Assembly (NCBI RefSeq): GCF_037975245.1
Contig: NC_092566.1
Location: 9,342,001 to 9,406,000, forward strand
Direction of reading: 5' to 3'
Length of the DNA: 64,000 bases
Source: Apostichopus japonicus
Lineage: Eukaryota > Echinodermata > Holothuroidea > Aspidochirotida > Stichopodidae
The position numbers and the translations under genes were made by a program. The stretch's first letter is position 1. Each line of letters begins with the position of its first letter. The notes under the pieces were generated by a model that ran no database searches, had not been told where the DNA came from, and worked only from the letters and a program-made list of their open reading frames with translations. Positions 49,707 to 60,657 of this stretch are shown piece by piece.

Positions 49707-49898
49707 TCATCCCATTGCAGCTGTCTCTGGTTCCTCATCCTCTTCATCTCGCTCTCCAGAAGAGGACCTCTTCAGCTGTCTACCCGCCTCTTCCACTTTC
49801 CCGGCACTCTTCTGGAGTAAGTGAGGACCGAGGAGAGAGATGAGCACAGCTCCTAACGGTGCTGTGAGAATGATGCTCAGCACGGCGATGGTTAGGAT
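49707..49898 (-). CDS. SLC9B: SLC9B exon 9 (last helix and acidic tail)
   Basis: Residues 440-502 and TGA. Encodes ILTIAVLSIILTAPLGAVLI and a Lys/Glu-rich tail. The acceptor TTCGTTAATAG lies inside the first unit of a 25-bp tandem array that runs on for about 770 bp into the intron, so the true 3' splice site has about 30 near-copies upstream. Confidence 0.92.
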   Translation of the reverse strand: MLTIAVLSIILTAPLGAVLISLLGPHLLQKSAGKVEEAGRQLKRSSSGERDEEDEEPETAAMG

Positions 49899-52800
49899 CT
49901 ATTAACGAAGAAGAGATTAGGATGTAGTAACGAAAAAGAGATTAGGATCTGGTAACGAAGAAGAGATTAGGATCTAGTAACGAAGAAGAGATTAGGATCT
50001 AGTAACGAAGGGATTAGGATCTAGTAACGAAGAAGAGATTCGGATCTAGTAACGGAGAAGAGATTAGGATCTAGTAACGAAGAAGAGATTAGGATCTAGT
50101 AACGAAGAAGAGATTAGGATCTAGTAACAGAGAAGAGATTAGGATCTAGTAACGAAGAAGAGATTAGGATCTAGTAACGAAGAAAAGATTAGGATCTAGT
50201 AACGAAGAAGGGATTAGGATGTAGTAACGAAGATGAGATTAGGATCTTGTAACGAAGAAGAGATTAGGATCTAGTAACGAAGAAGGGATTAGGATCTAGT
50301 AACGAAGAAGGGATTAGGATCTAGTAACGAAGAAGAGATTAGGATCTGGTAACCAAGAAGAGATAAGGATCTAGTAACAAAGAAGAGATTAGGATCTAGT
50401 AACGAAGAAGGGATTAGGATCTAGTAACGAAGAACAGATTAGGATCTGGTAACCAAGAAGAGATAAGGATCTAGTAACAAAGAAGAGATTAGGATCTAGT
50501 AACGAAGAAGGGATTAGGATCTAGTAACAAAGAAGGGATTAGGATCTAGTAACGATGAAGGGATTAGGATCTAGTAACGAGGAAGAGATTAGGATCTAGT
50601 AACGGAGAAGAGATTAGGATCTAGTAACAAAGAAGAGATTAGGATCTAGTAACGAAGAAGAGATAAGAGTAAAGGTACATACTGGAAACATACTGGCTTA
50701 ATCCATGCACAGTCTGCAGACATAATGTGCAATAGAGGTAACAAAGCGTAAAACAGCATTACCATTTCAGGAAGGGCCTTACCAGTGCAAGAACAGCTAT
50801 TCCCAAGAAAGAAGCATGCTTACATGAACCAGAAGAGTATATATAACAACTTCAGCATGTTAATGTTGATATACTTTAAACAGAACGTTGAACTTTAAAC
50901 AGAATGTTGATATACTTTAAACAGAACAGCATGCAGAATGCCTTACCTGAGAGCCATAGACTTCCAAATGTTCATACGATGATTTACCTCTTGCAGTCTC
51001 CAGGGCAACAGACCCAATAGCAGCCTGACAGGAAGTAAGAAAATAAATCAAATAATCTTCTTATGAAGGCACTTCAGGCATGAAATTCCTTTAATTGAAA
51101 ACAGCACATTGTCAAAAGGTATATTTTTTTCTGTTTCATGATGGCTGCAAATGTACATGTAGATTGTTAAATCATACAAGATTTAACTTTTCAACAAATC
51201 GCTAAGAAGAATAAAGGTCAATTGGCCAAAATATATTTGTGTCCACGTAACCCAGCCGACCTCATCCTAAAGAATTTTCAAGTCATCGATAATCCCATCG
51301 TACAGAATGCAATTCAATAGAATAGATCATTTATTAAAATGTCAATTTGTGTGTTTATGCCATTTTTTCATATTTCTTCACCTTAATTTCTTATAAACTT
51401 GCTTCCCATTCTTTAATTTTAGTCTTCTCTACTTTGAATGTTACAGCAATGGAGCATCTAAAAGAAGCAAAAATATTGCTGAAGTTCCCATATTTATGAT
51501 TTGAACCTCAATTGGAACACTATGCAAGCAAAGGTTCCTTCTGGGTATAGCAAGTAGGGAGTCAGGACAGGCGCATAGCGATGAATTTGCCAAGGGAGGG
51601 GCGAACCTGTAGGCAAACTATTAGAGCCGTAGATTCGGCATTGGAAACTATCTAAGCGTAGCGCCACCATGAGTTGGCGCGAAGCGTACAATAAAATTTT
51701 TGCCGGAAATGCCTCCCAGATCGCTGGAAATGGCACATCCCAGGCCTTTTTAGTTGCATCTAAGCATTTTCTATTTTGAAATTGCTAGCGATATCATTAA
51801 AACATACAAAAAAAATTGCTCAAGCGGTTGTCCCCTTCGCGCCCCCCCCCCCCCCCTTCGCTACGTGCTTGAGTCAGGACCAAATTCCCTGATTTGTAAT
51901 TCACCTCCTTAATAAGTCCAAATTCAACTGCAGTCGAGTTGAAATCCCACCCAGACCTAATATGTAGGAGTTTCGTGTTGAAGCTTTTAGAACTGTAATC
52001 ATGTAACCCACCTCTTACCTGTACGGTGGCCTTAGGAAGCCATGCAACGGCTACAAAAATTATTTCTTTGGTGTTTAAGCCAGCTCTAGTGACAGCAAGA
52101 CCGGACACAATTGTACGGACTATGAGACCAAGGAACAAGGTGATTAGCCCAAGACCTGCAGAGGGGGGAAAAAAAACAAACACCCACACAAAAAGGATTA
52201 AAACAAAATTATGATAAAACAAAATGATGCAATTTTAGAGCTTTTTTTTTATGACACCATAGGTCATGAACGTGAACCTCGCTGGCAGAAAAGTACAAAT
52301 GTCAACGACGGTGATAAAAAATCTATTATTTCAGTTTAATTTGTAACACATTGTTAGGAATTCCTGTTAAAGGGGTTACTTTAGGCATAACATTTAATTT
52401 AGATATGTAGTAGCAAAATCAGTCTTTGTTGTATGTCTATAACACCTTCAAATTTATGAGGCAATTATATAAACATTCCATGCTCATCATTTTAAGTTGC
52501 TTGACTAGTTAATAGTTTAACACATAGACTATTAGGTTAGTCCTTCAGATTCAACACAAAACTCAATAGGAAACAGTCAAACTGTCACAGACCCAAATAA
52601 TGTGTTTATGATGCTTTACAATTTCGAAGCAGCACAAAGACACTGCAACGCCTTCCCACCATTCAACCTAATGGGCTCAACATTCAGGAAGGACATGACT
52701 AACCTTTCTTCTCCTCCCCCCCCCCTTCCATCTCCACCCTTTTTCCCCCCTCTTCTCATAGCTCTCTTCCACCTTTTTTCTCCACACTTGTCCTTCTATA

Positions 52801-55800
52801 GTTTACTCCCCACCCTCTGCCCTTAATCCTCTCTTTGTCCCTCTACAGTTTTTCTCCTACCTCTCCTCCTCCCCCCCCTCCCCCCGGTTGGTTTCTTTCT
52901 TCTCTCCATCCCTTGTCTACTAATCCTCTTACATCTTTCTCTTATATCTTTCTCATTTGTGTAAAAGTGAGTTGGTCCTTTACACATTCTCTTACACAGG
53001 CTCTCTATTGGATAAGCAGTTTGCTAACAGTTTTATTTTATTTGGATCTTTCTTTTTTGTGTTCACCGTGCTCATTAACCTGTCTGTATTCTGTGTGTGT
53101 ATTTGTCCCCTTCTGTTTACTGTAACTTGTCATTCAGCCTCTGAAGAAGATCCTGCTAGGCCCTCCATCTTTTACACATTCTCTTACACAGGCTCTTTAG
53201 TGGATAAGCAGTTCGCTAACAGTTTTGTTATATTTTTGCTTTACAATTTCGTCAGGGCAAAATGTGCTGATGATTGTATCCAAGAATACTCTGTAGTTTA
53301 TATGAGAACATAAAAGAACACACGTGTTTATTAAGACAATGGGTTGACATTAACATGAAGGCCTGCACTGAGTACAATTAACCCTTAAAGGAGCATTCCA
53401 AGGATCAATTACTTTTAACAGCTTAATATCTTGAAAACCAGAATACAGGTTAGCTACAGAAACATAACGCTACACTTTGACATATGTACCAAGACTAAAA
53501 TTCAGCATAAACTCATCCTAAAGTAAACATGGGAAGTATTTGACGCTTTGTACAAAATGGCACTCTCTTTAAAAATATAATTTGATATTCTGTACAAAAA
53601 CAATTTTTGTAGGCTGGAATTTTTTTTACTGATATTCAGGCATGTTGAAATGCTTTGAATGTGAAGATCAATTCGATTTGACTGACAAACATGCCAAAGA
53701 CAAACATGGTATAAGATGTGACCAATTTGAATGAATTTGAGAGGATGCAGCCAATGCTGTCTGTTAACCACCATGCAAAGCTGTTTTCCAGTGACTGGTA
53801 ACATTCTACAAGATAAGCACTTTTAGCCATGACCACTGCACACTGCCAACTGCTTGCTCTGTTTCAAACACTCAATCCACGTTAGGACCATCTAGTCGGG
53901 GTCAGTTAGCATTCAATTGGGCAATATTTAGCCGTGTTACTTGCCTAGCAAGCTGTTTTACAAGCTAGGCACTTTTAGCCATGACCACTGCACAGTGCCA
54001 ACTGCTTCCTCTGTTTCAAACACTCAATCCACATTATGAGAGTCTATTGGAGGTTAGTTAGCATTCAATGGGCAGTATTTAACCATGTTACTTGCCTAAT
54101 AAGCTGTTTTACAAGCTAGGCACTTTTAGCAAAAACCACTGCACACTGCCACTGCTTGCTCTGTTTCAAACACTCAATCAACATGATGACAGTCTAGTCG
54201 AGGTCAGTTAGCATTCAGTTGGGCAGTATTTAGCCGTGTTACTTGCCTAAAAGCTGTTTTACAAGCTAGGCACTTTTAGCCATGACCACTGCACACTGCT
54301 AAATGCTTGCTCTGTTTCAAACACTCAATCAACATTATGAGAGTCTAGTTGAGGCCAGATAGCAATCAATCGGGCAGTATGTAGCCTTGTTACTTGCCTA
54401 ACAAGCTGTTTTACAAGCTACAGTAGGCACTTTTCACCATGACCACTGCACACTGCTAAATGCTTGGTCAGTTTCAAACACTCAATCCACATTATGACAG
54501 TCTAGTTGAGGTCAGTTAGCATTCAATCGGGCAGTATTTTAGTCATGTTACTTGCCTAATGTTGACAGCTGTATATCTTCCAGGAGTACTTCGGCACCGA
54601 TGAGTCCGAACAACAGTGGCTGGAACATGAGCCACAGATGATTCAACTGCACTTCCACTGGTTCCTACAGATGATATGGTCCAAACAAATGAACGAAGAA
54701 AGAATGAAAAGATTCAAACTTGTAAAATTGTTTGAACAAATATAATTCAAAGCCAAGCATGCGAATATAGTTTCTTTGAATAATTGAATATTACCTTGGA
54801 ATCTTTCCAACCATGTCCAGCTACGAATGCTAGAGTCAAACATCCCAAGGCTCCAGCTCCTGGTAGACCAGCCAAGTCACTCCCAAATACAGCGAGTATA
54901 CCTCCAGAGACGAGAAAGATGAACCTCAATTGGCTTGCTGTCTGGAGAGAGAGAACGTAAATTTATCGTTCATCTGGTGAAGGTTCACGCATGGTAATGG
55001 AAAGTTTTAATCAAATAATAGCTAGGAGCTTTTAAAGGGATAGTTCCAGTGGCTGACAACGATTTCTTGATCAACAGTCTGGAATATTTCTGGATCTGGA
55101 AGTCAAACCGACACCCTCCAGATATTCAGCTTAAAGTTTATGGTATGGAACATATCACATTCTTTGTATCACAGAAGAATCAAATGTGCAAAATTAATAC
55201 TTCGGCAATCAAAATCTTACAGGTTGTATTTAAATGGGAATCAGGTAACATTTCTTGAGAAAAATTGATTTTTTTTTTTTAGTTTAGTTTATCTTCAATA
55301 AAATGTTAACAAAAATTACCTTCTTGTCATGGGGAATGTACCACACTAAGACACCTCCCGATAGGCCATAGACCAAACCAATCACCAGCTCTAATGGTCC
55401 TCTCAAGATACTAAAGATGACATTACCTAAAAGAAATGATGACATTATAATGATTATAAAACTTCATAATAATAATAATTATACTTGACTCCATTTGGGC
55501 AATGTAATAATTACAAACAAGCTTAAACTAAATATGCCTAGACCATGACTTGGTCTGACATTATAAACCAAGAGCCTTTTTTAGATCAAAACACATCGGG
55601 ATCACAGGTTGACGGGCACCTGCCTTTCATAATGTGAATATAGTTCAGTAAAATGGCTCCTTCAGGTTTAATAGCAAACAAATTTTCTGAAGCTTTAAAA
55701 CTAGAACGTGGGAAACTTAAATACTGGGAGGCTGCTCCAGACCTGGCAACCCCCCCCTCCTGGGATGAGACCTGGCAACCCCCCCCCCCTCCTGGGATGA

Positions 55801-56852
55801 GACCTGGCAACCCCACCCTCCTGGGATGAGACCTGGCAACCCCATCCTCCTGGGATGAGACCTGGCAACCTCATCCTCCTGGGATGAGACCTGGCAACCC
55901 CATCCTCCTGGGATGAGACCTGGCAACCCCATCATCCTGGGATGAGACCTGGCAACCCCATCCTTCTGGGATGAGACCTTGCAACCCCACCCTCCTGGGA
56001 TGAGACCTGGCAACCCCACTCTCCTGGGATTAGACCTGACAACCCCACCCTCCTGGAATGAGACCTGATGCTAAGAATGGGGTCAGGTAACCTAATGGTG
56101 TCACTCTTTTATGTAAAGAGTGTCCACCACATTTTACAATCACATACATGATTCGGAACAAACCATTTCTTTGGTCTTCAAGTTTCTTTCATTCGGATGG
56201 CTGTGTTCTTGTTCTTTGGTCCAAAACCAATAGATGGTGTAAATACAGAAACAAGATTTTCTACAACCTTTTCTTACCTGGCACCTCCATGTTCTCGTAC
56301 AGTGAAGGCTTGAATTTTTGCAAATATGGGAGTCCTGTTGACATTTGCCTGATATAAATATTACCTTCATTCTTAGTTACAATGTTATAAAACGGAGGGG
56401 GGGGGGGGCGAGGGGGAGGTCGGGGAAAGATGATTGAGACTTACCGGTTGAGAATGCCATTCCTAATACGACCCCAAAGGCACTGATAGCCAGAACGTCA
56501 TCACAGCTAGCAGCAGCTATGATTAATGTCGGAATACCTTGGTCTTTGCCGTAACCTTTTTCTTGCAACGACATCAGCGAAGGAACGATGACCGCTGGGG
56601 TAACCGCTCCTAGAACAAATCTGAATAAGAGCGATTGATTCAGTTAGGAGTGCTGGAGACAAAATATCTTTAAGATGAGGTCAGGTATAACAAGTTAAAG
56701 GGTATGTAGTGCTCAAGAAAGGGGCATTTATTGAGAGATTTATGAAACAACAGAATATAAGATAGGGTATGTTAATGGAATATTATAGAGCTAACATTAA
56801 TGCAATTAAGTTGTTTTTTAATTAACTAAGTACTAACATTTCATTTTAGTGC

Positions 56853-56944
<92 letters not shown>

Positions 56945-56977
56945 TTACTTAAAAGTACTAACATTTCATTTTAGTGC

Positions 56978-57069
<92 letters not shown>

Positions 57070-59363
57070 TTACATTCCAGTATCCATAAAAAAAAAAATA
57101 TTTCAATTCTTTTAAAGTGATGTCATACACAGTTACAAATCCAAAAGATTAAAGACATATTAGGGTATGCATGACCCTTAAAACATAACATGATACAATA
57201 TCTTCTTCAAGTTTCTTTCAAATTCAGTTCAAACAATTTTAAGCTTATCAGGCTACAAACATTTTCCTATATAGTCCAATAATGTATACTGAATTGTATA
57301 ACTAAGCGACATGTTTCTTATAAACCTAAAGTTTATTCATGAAAAGTGACTCACCCGAGCATGAGGCCCCACAACCATGGGAAGCCAAGAATGAAGTGTG
57401 CAGCTATGGCGGCTGTGACTGCCTCGGCTAAGCAGGGGAGACAGCAGAGTCTGACGCAGACCAAGCTCAATCTCCTCAAGGCCGCAGCGTCGAGACCCAG
57501 CCCGGCCTGGAGTAGGATCACGACCAGAGCCATACTTCGTAACGTTGCAGACCAGCACGGATCTATGTCGTCGGCCAGTCTCAGACTGCTGCAAGGGATG
57601 TTACGTAACAGGAATCCTGTCAGTAACATACCTGAGATGTGGGCAAAATTTACATATAAATATAAATGTTATGTTTCATAAACGATGCGAAAACGAAACG
57701 AACAGAAAAAAAACATATTATAATGCAGGTCATTTTTTTCCGTTTTTGAGCCAGTACGGTAAAGTTGAGTCAAATAGCCATGGGGTAAAAGCCACAAAAT
57801 GTTCAGAGAAAATGCAATATCTTTACCACTACATTACACACAATAACACATTCACAGTTAGTGATGGCTCTTTAAGTGTATCCAACAGGACAATTTAGAA
57901 CTTAAAAGCTAAAAAAAGGGTGCCTAAAACTAAGCTAGGAAACTAGCTAGGAAAACAAATATTTGGAAAAAAAAAATGAAGAAAACAATAACATCCAACA
58001 CATCTGAATATTTTAAAAACAAAAAAAAAACTCATTATTTCTCTAATAATAAGTAGGATGCAATAAGCTGTAAAAATATTTTTGTGATTTCAAAATTTCT
58101 TCTTTTAAGAGACTTTATTGAACAATTGGATAGGTACTAGCCACTAAAGTAGGCAAAATTGCTTGTTTCAATCAAATTCCCCCACCCTTGTATTTTTTTT
58201 GGGGGGGGGTTAACAGTTTAACTGCAATTATTGTAGACTGTAGTTCAATAGTAGTTCAGCTCAATATTGACCTTCAACAATAGATTGTTAGTTCATAGGA
58301 ACTGTACATATTGATGATTTTTGCACCATAATTTTAGCCCCCAAAATCTGGTTTTCAGTTTCCAACTTATGGATTATATCATTTATATGGGCAACATCTA
58401 GCTGTGAAATAGTTGCTAAATATTCATAAATGTATAAAGACTGTAAGAAGAGTTGGCTGTTAACAGAATGTAAAATTAAATGTAAACAATAGTTCTCTTC
58501 TAAGAAAATGCTTTTGCGTTTTGTCTGTAACAGAGCTATTCAATGTTAATTCTTAACATACCAAGTTTTGTATATTTTACTTTACTTATTTTGTGACTCA
58601 TGCACAGTACATACATATCGCACATAGAAATGTACAGTAGTAACGACAGTTTGTTAAGAAACCCTTCTGGGATTGACTGGTTGTTAATGCCTTTGATATG
58701 AAATATACCACAAAAAAAAAGGGGGAAGGTGGGTGAGGCAACTGAGAAGGCAAAATTATAATCTATAGAGTAGCTGAAATACTCATTATTGCATTAATTA
58801 CTACTGAATGTTTATTAATTATGTTTATTAATTCTGTGGTAGTTACGGTTGTGAAAAAGTTAAGCAATGAAATCACATGCGCACATGCTCATTATCAAAT
58901 CAGTATACAGTAGGCCTATACAGGTAGTGTACCTTTTATGGTTTCTCCCTGTTTATTAGAAGTATCAGTAAGCTTAGTATATTCAACAGCCTTGCGGGGG
59001 GAAAAAAACTCAGAGGAAGTACCACATAGATGACCAAGTTACTTCCTCTGAGAACTTGGAGGCAATGCTAAACTTACCCAGCAAGCCTGGTAGGTGAATT
59101 GCCTCCACAATGAATCCTGCAATCTCCCCAATGACCACCAACATAAAGAGCGCAAAGAGATTTCCGCCTGGCAATGCATCATCGCCAATCACAGACCAGA
59201 GTGATGCCCATAACAATATACCAATAAATGCTAAAGTGATGACCTTAGTGATAATGTACAGCGGTGGACATGTGAAACCACGTTTATTCCTTTTCGGTGA
59301 GCGTTGATTAGTGGTGAGGGGCTTGGCAAACTGTGGCTCAGACAGGTCTTCAGGCTCAGCCAT
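49707..59363 (-). CDS. SLC9B: SLC9B (NHA-type) sodium/proton antiporter, complete nine-coding-exon gene
   Basis: A 502-aa multi-pass membrane antiporter of the CPA2 group (family members NHA1/NHA2 exchange Na+ or Li+ for H+ at plasma or organelle membranes). Exons: 59363-59078, 57631-57355, 56620-56445, 55426-55320, 54941-54795, 54664-54556, 52155-52019, 51024-50947 and 49898-49707 (286+277+176+107+147+109+137+78+192 = 1509 nt, all phases consistent). Diagnostic segments: LPGLLGMLLTGFLLRNIP across exons 1-2, LGFVLGAVTPAVIVPS, the transport aspartate pair in SCDDVLA (D228-D229), and AWLPKATVQAAIG across exons 7-8. The N-terminus is short and hydrophilic; the C-terminus is acidic and probably cytosolic. 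Length is slightly below the usual 510-540. SLC9B1 and SLC9B2 are vertebrate paralogues, so a single invertebrate symbol is safest. Intron 6 uses a GC donor; two introns carry tandem arrays containing splice-site copies. Confidence 0.94.
49893..50666. repeat. 25-bp minisatellite containing the SLC9B exon 9 acceptor
   Basis: About 30 copies of AGGATCTAGTAACGAAGAAG plus AGATT. On the minus strand each unit reads TTCTTCGTTACTAG then ATCCTAATC. The true exon 9 boundary is TTCGTTAATAG then ATCCTAACC, so the first unit contains the splice site and the first bases of the exon. Confidence 0.96.
50947..51024 (-). CDS. SLC9B: SLC9B exon 8 (78 nt)
   Basis: Residues 414-439, 26 whole codons, phase 0 on both sides. 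Acceptor CTTCCTGTCAG, donor GTAAGG. Completes ATVQAAIG and carries the loop to the last helix. Confidence 0.92.
51568..51871. mobile_element. hAT-like MITE, 304 bp (SLC9B intron 7)
   Basis: Perfect 8-bp target duplication AGTCAGGA on both sides. Imperfect TIRs of the CAGGCGCATAGCGA type. Inner sequence is an inverted relative of the 39979 element. The long C run near its right end is part of the element. Confidence 0.82.
52019..52155 (-). CDS. SLC9B: SLC9B exon 7
   Basis: Residues 368-413. Acceptor CCTCTGCAG, donor GTAAGA. Encodes LITLFLGLIVRTIVSGLAV and ends WLPKATVQ, a strongly conserved NHA segment that continues in exon 8. Confidence 0.93.
53812..54556. repeat. 151-bp tandem repeat containing the SLC9B exon 6 donor
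   Basis: About five units. CTTGCCTA (minus strand TAGGCAAG) recurs at 53940, 54091, 54242, 54393 and at the true donor near 54551, a spacing of 151, 151, 151 and 158 bp. The unit closest to the exon ends in the real GC donor. Confidence 0.93.
54556..54664 (-). CDS. SLC9B: SLC9B exon 6, followed by a GC donor
   Basis: Residues 332-367 plus one base. Encodes LNHLWLMFQPLLFGLIGAEV. It must end at TTAG before GCAAGT: that gives phase 1 and joins exon 7 as Gly. No GT donor fits. The sequence around this donor is repeated about four more times in the next 750 bp of intron. Confidence 0.9.
54795..54941 (-). CDS. SLC9B: SLC9B exon 5
   Basis: Residues 283-331, exactly 49 codons. Acceptor CTCTCTCCAG, donor GTAATA. 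Hydrophobic helices FIFLVSGGILAVFG and GALGCLTLAFVAGHGW. Confidence 0.92.
55320..55426 (-). CDS. SLC9B: SLC9B exon 4
   Basis: Residues 247-282. Acceptor TTCTTTTAG, donor GTAATT. Encodes GNVIFSILRGPLELVIGLVY and GGVLVWYIPHDKK, a transmembrane helix and the loop after it. Confidence 0.92.
55739..56069. repeat. 29-bp minisatellite (SLC9B intron 3)
   Basis: About 11-12 copies of GACCTGGCAACCCCATCCTC plus CTGGGATGA. Long open frames on the minus strand are by-products. Confidence 0.95.
56445..56620 (-). CDS. SLC9B: SLC9B exon 3 (DD ion-binding motif)
   Basis: Residues 188-246 plus one base. Acceptor TTATTCAG, donor GTAAGT. Carries GAVTPAVIVPS and the Asp-Asp pair at 228-229, the cation/proton-binding pair of electrogenic CPA2 exchangers. 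A second AG inside the exon (TTCTAG) would drop FVLG, which the family conserves, so the upstream acceptor was chosen. Confidence 0.93.
56827..57075. repeat. duplicated AT-microsatellite block (SLC9B intron 2)
   Basis: Two copies of a block AAGTACTAACATTTCATTTT, GTGCATT, a 75-85 bp AT run, then GTAAACTTAC. Confidence 0.93.
57355..57631 (-). CDS. SLC9B: SLC9B exon 2
   Basis: Residues 96-187 plus two bases. Contains GFLLRNIPC, then MALVVILLQAGLGLDAAALR, then the helix before LWGLMLG. Acceptor CACATCTCAG, donor GTGAGT, phase 1 in and 2 out. Confidence 0.92.
57632..59077 (-). other. SLC9B intron 1
   Basis: About 1.4 kb, AT-rich with A runs and one G run. No exon or mobile element recognised. 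Confidence 0.7.
59078..59363 (-). CDS. SLC9B: SLC9B exon 1 (N-terminus, first membrane segments)
   Basis: Residues 1-95 plus one base. MAEPEDLSEP then a basic patch, then two hydrophobic helices (VITLAFIGILLW and FALFMLVVIGEIAGFIV). The frame stays open upstream, but an acceptor CTTCATAG at 59394-59392 makes the upstream part intron and leaves a 28-nt 5' UTR in this exon. Donor GTAAGT. Confidence 0.9.
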
Positions 59364-60212
59364 AGTGCATGTTGGTTCCTTTTTCTCTCTTCTATGAAGA
59401 TAATAGCAATGTACACATGTATGTAAACATACATTAATACACAATATAAAATGTCAAGAACCTTGCACACAGATGGCTCAGTTTATTATGATACAGAACT
59501 GTATATTTAGCATATATATATATATATGGCATTTGAGGGTTCCAGTTTATATATATAGAGAAGACATGTCGTTTATGTCATATGGCAAATTGTACTTCGC
59601 ATTCAAATACTGTATAGTCAAGTCTGCACAAAACTGCATGAAAGAGTCCTGTGCTTATATGTGACACTGGAACTTAAAATTGGTGCTAGTTATTATCAAA
59701 TTAATTTTTTAGTAAAGCAAATAAACAGTCTATATTCCATGCATGAGCAAGGATATATTTTGGAATATTGTGGAATGTGGTATTATTGAAGATTAGTGTA
59801 TGATATGGTAGCTTCAGGTGGTCTTTGTTCACCTGCAAATGTAATTACATTCAAGCTACTTTACTCATCCTGCTGCAACCAAACAATGAAAGAGGCTCTC
59901 AGCAATTGCCTGCAGCCACCAGACTTCAAATTCATAGGGAAATAGGTGGAGGAGGAGGGGGGGTTAATCAGTATCATTTTTCATGGATTAAAATATGGTC
60001 TGATAGGCCAGGTAGAATCAAACTTTCTATTGACCAAAAAATTATCATTGAGGCCTATATTGACAAATAGGCTCACTAGCCTTGTCCTTACCTTGTTACA
60101 CTTGTCTTGTTACACTGTCACACTCAAACTCAAAGCCAGTGCTGTAATTTTGCTGCATAGGATAAGTCTAAAAAAATAACCCATAAAACTGAAATTGTTA
60201 AGGAAAGTTACC

Positions 60213-60494
60213 CACGAAAACCAAACAGCTTGATCAACTGTCAACTTAACTTCAGCCGCCCTAAAATCGGCTAGGCTACGTCTGCGATAGCTATGCCAAC
60301 CTTCGAGGCCGACAGTATTTTGTGCAACTGGTGCCACAATAATGTACTGTATGTGCCTAGTCGAACCATCGAATTAAATGATTTATGTAGTACGGTTACG
60401 TCGACGTCTAACGTTAGCCTACCCAGTTGATTACTCGCACGCTGAACATACAGCTGCAGTCAATCCTATGCAGTCGATACCTCGCAGGATTAAC
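60213..60494. promoter_or_regulatory. divergent promoter region, SLC9B / MRPS35
   Basis: SLC9B (minus) and MRPS35 (plus) are head-to-head. The stretch is noticeably richer in CpG than its surroundings (several TACG and TCGACG steps). A possible SLC9B 5' UTR exon could end at 60212 (donor GTAACT on the minus strand). A shared promoter is an inference from layout and composition. Confidence 0.45.
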
Positions 60495-60657
60495 ATGGCT
60501 TTTTCATCACATACTCTTCATCATGGAAGTGGTGTAACCCGTCGGTTATGTTTATTATGTAAAGATTATTTTACACGAAATATAGCTATAACAGCATCTA
60601 GACATCATGGATCGCTGGTATCAACGTCCCTTCCTGATGTTGACACAGAAATTGAGA
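60495..60657 (+). CDS. MRPS35: MRPS35 exon 1 (transit peptide)
   Basis: Residues 1-54 plus one base; donor GTAAGT. Basic, Ser-rich leader ([19 protein letters not shown]) with no resemblance to the mature core. Confidence 0.82.

Noticed and set aside
52602-53125. Pro/Leu/Ser-rich plus-strand frames
   Set aside because: Pyrimidine-rich low-complexity intron sequence of SLC9B; no family or splice support.
55717-56019. 100-codon repetitive frame (GLPGLIPGGWG type)
   Set aside because: Translation of a 29-bp intronic minisatellite in SLC9B.
57346-57681. 111-codon plus-strand frame and 85-codon minus-strand frame
   Set aside because: Shadows of SLC9B exon 2, whose splice phases and homology fix the real frame.
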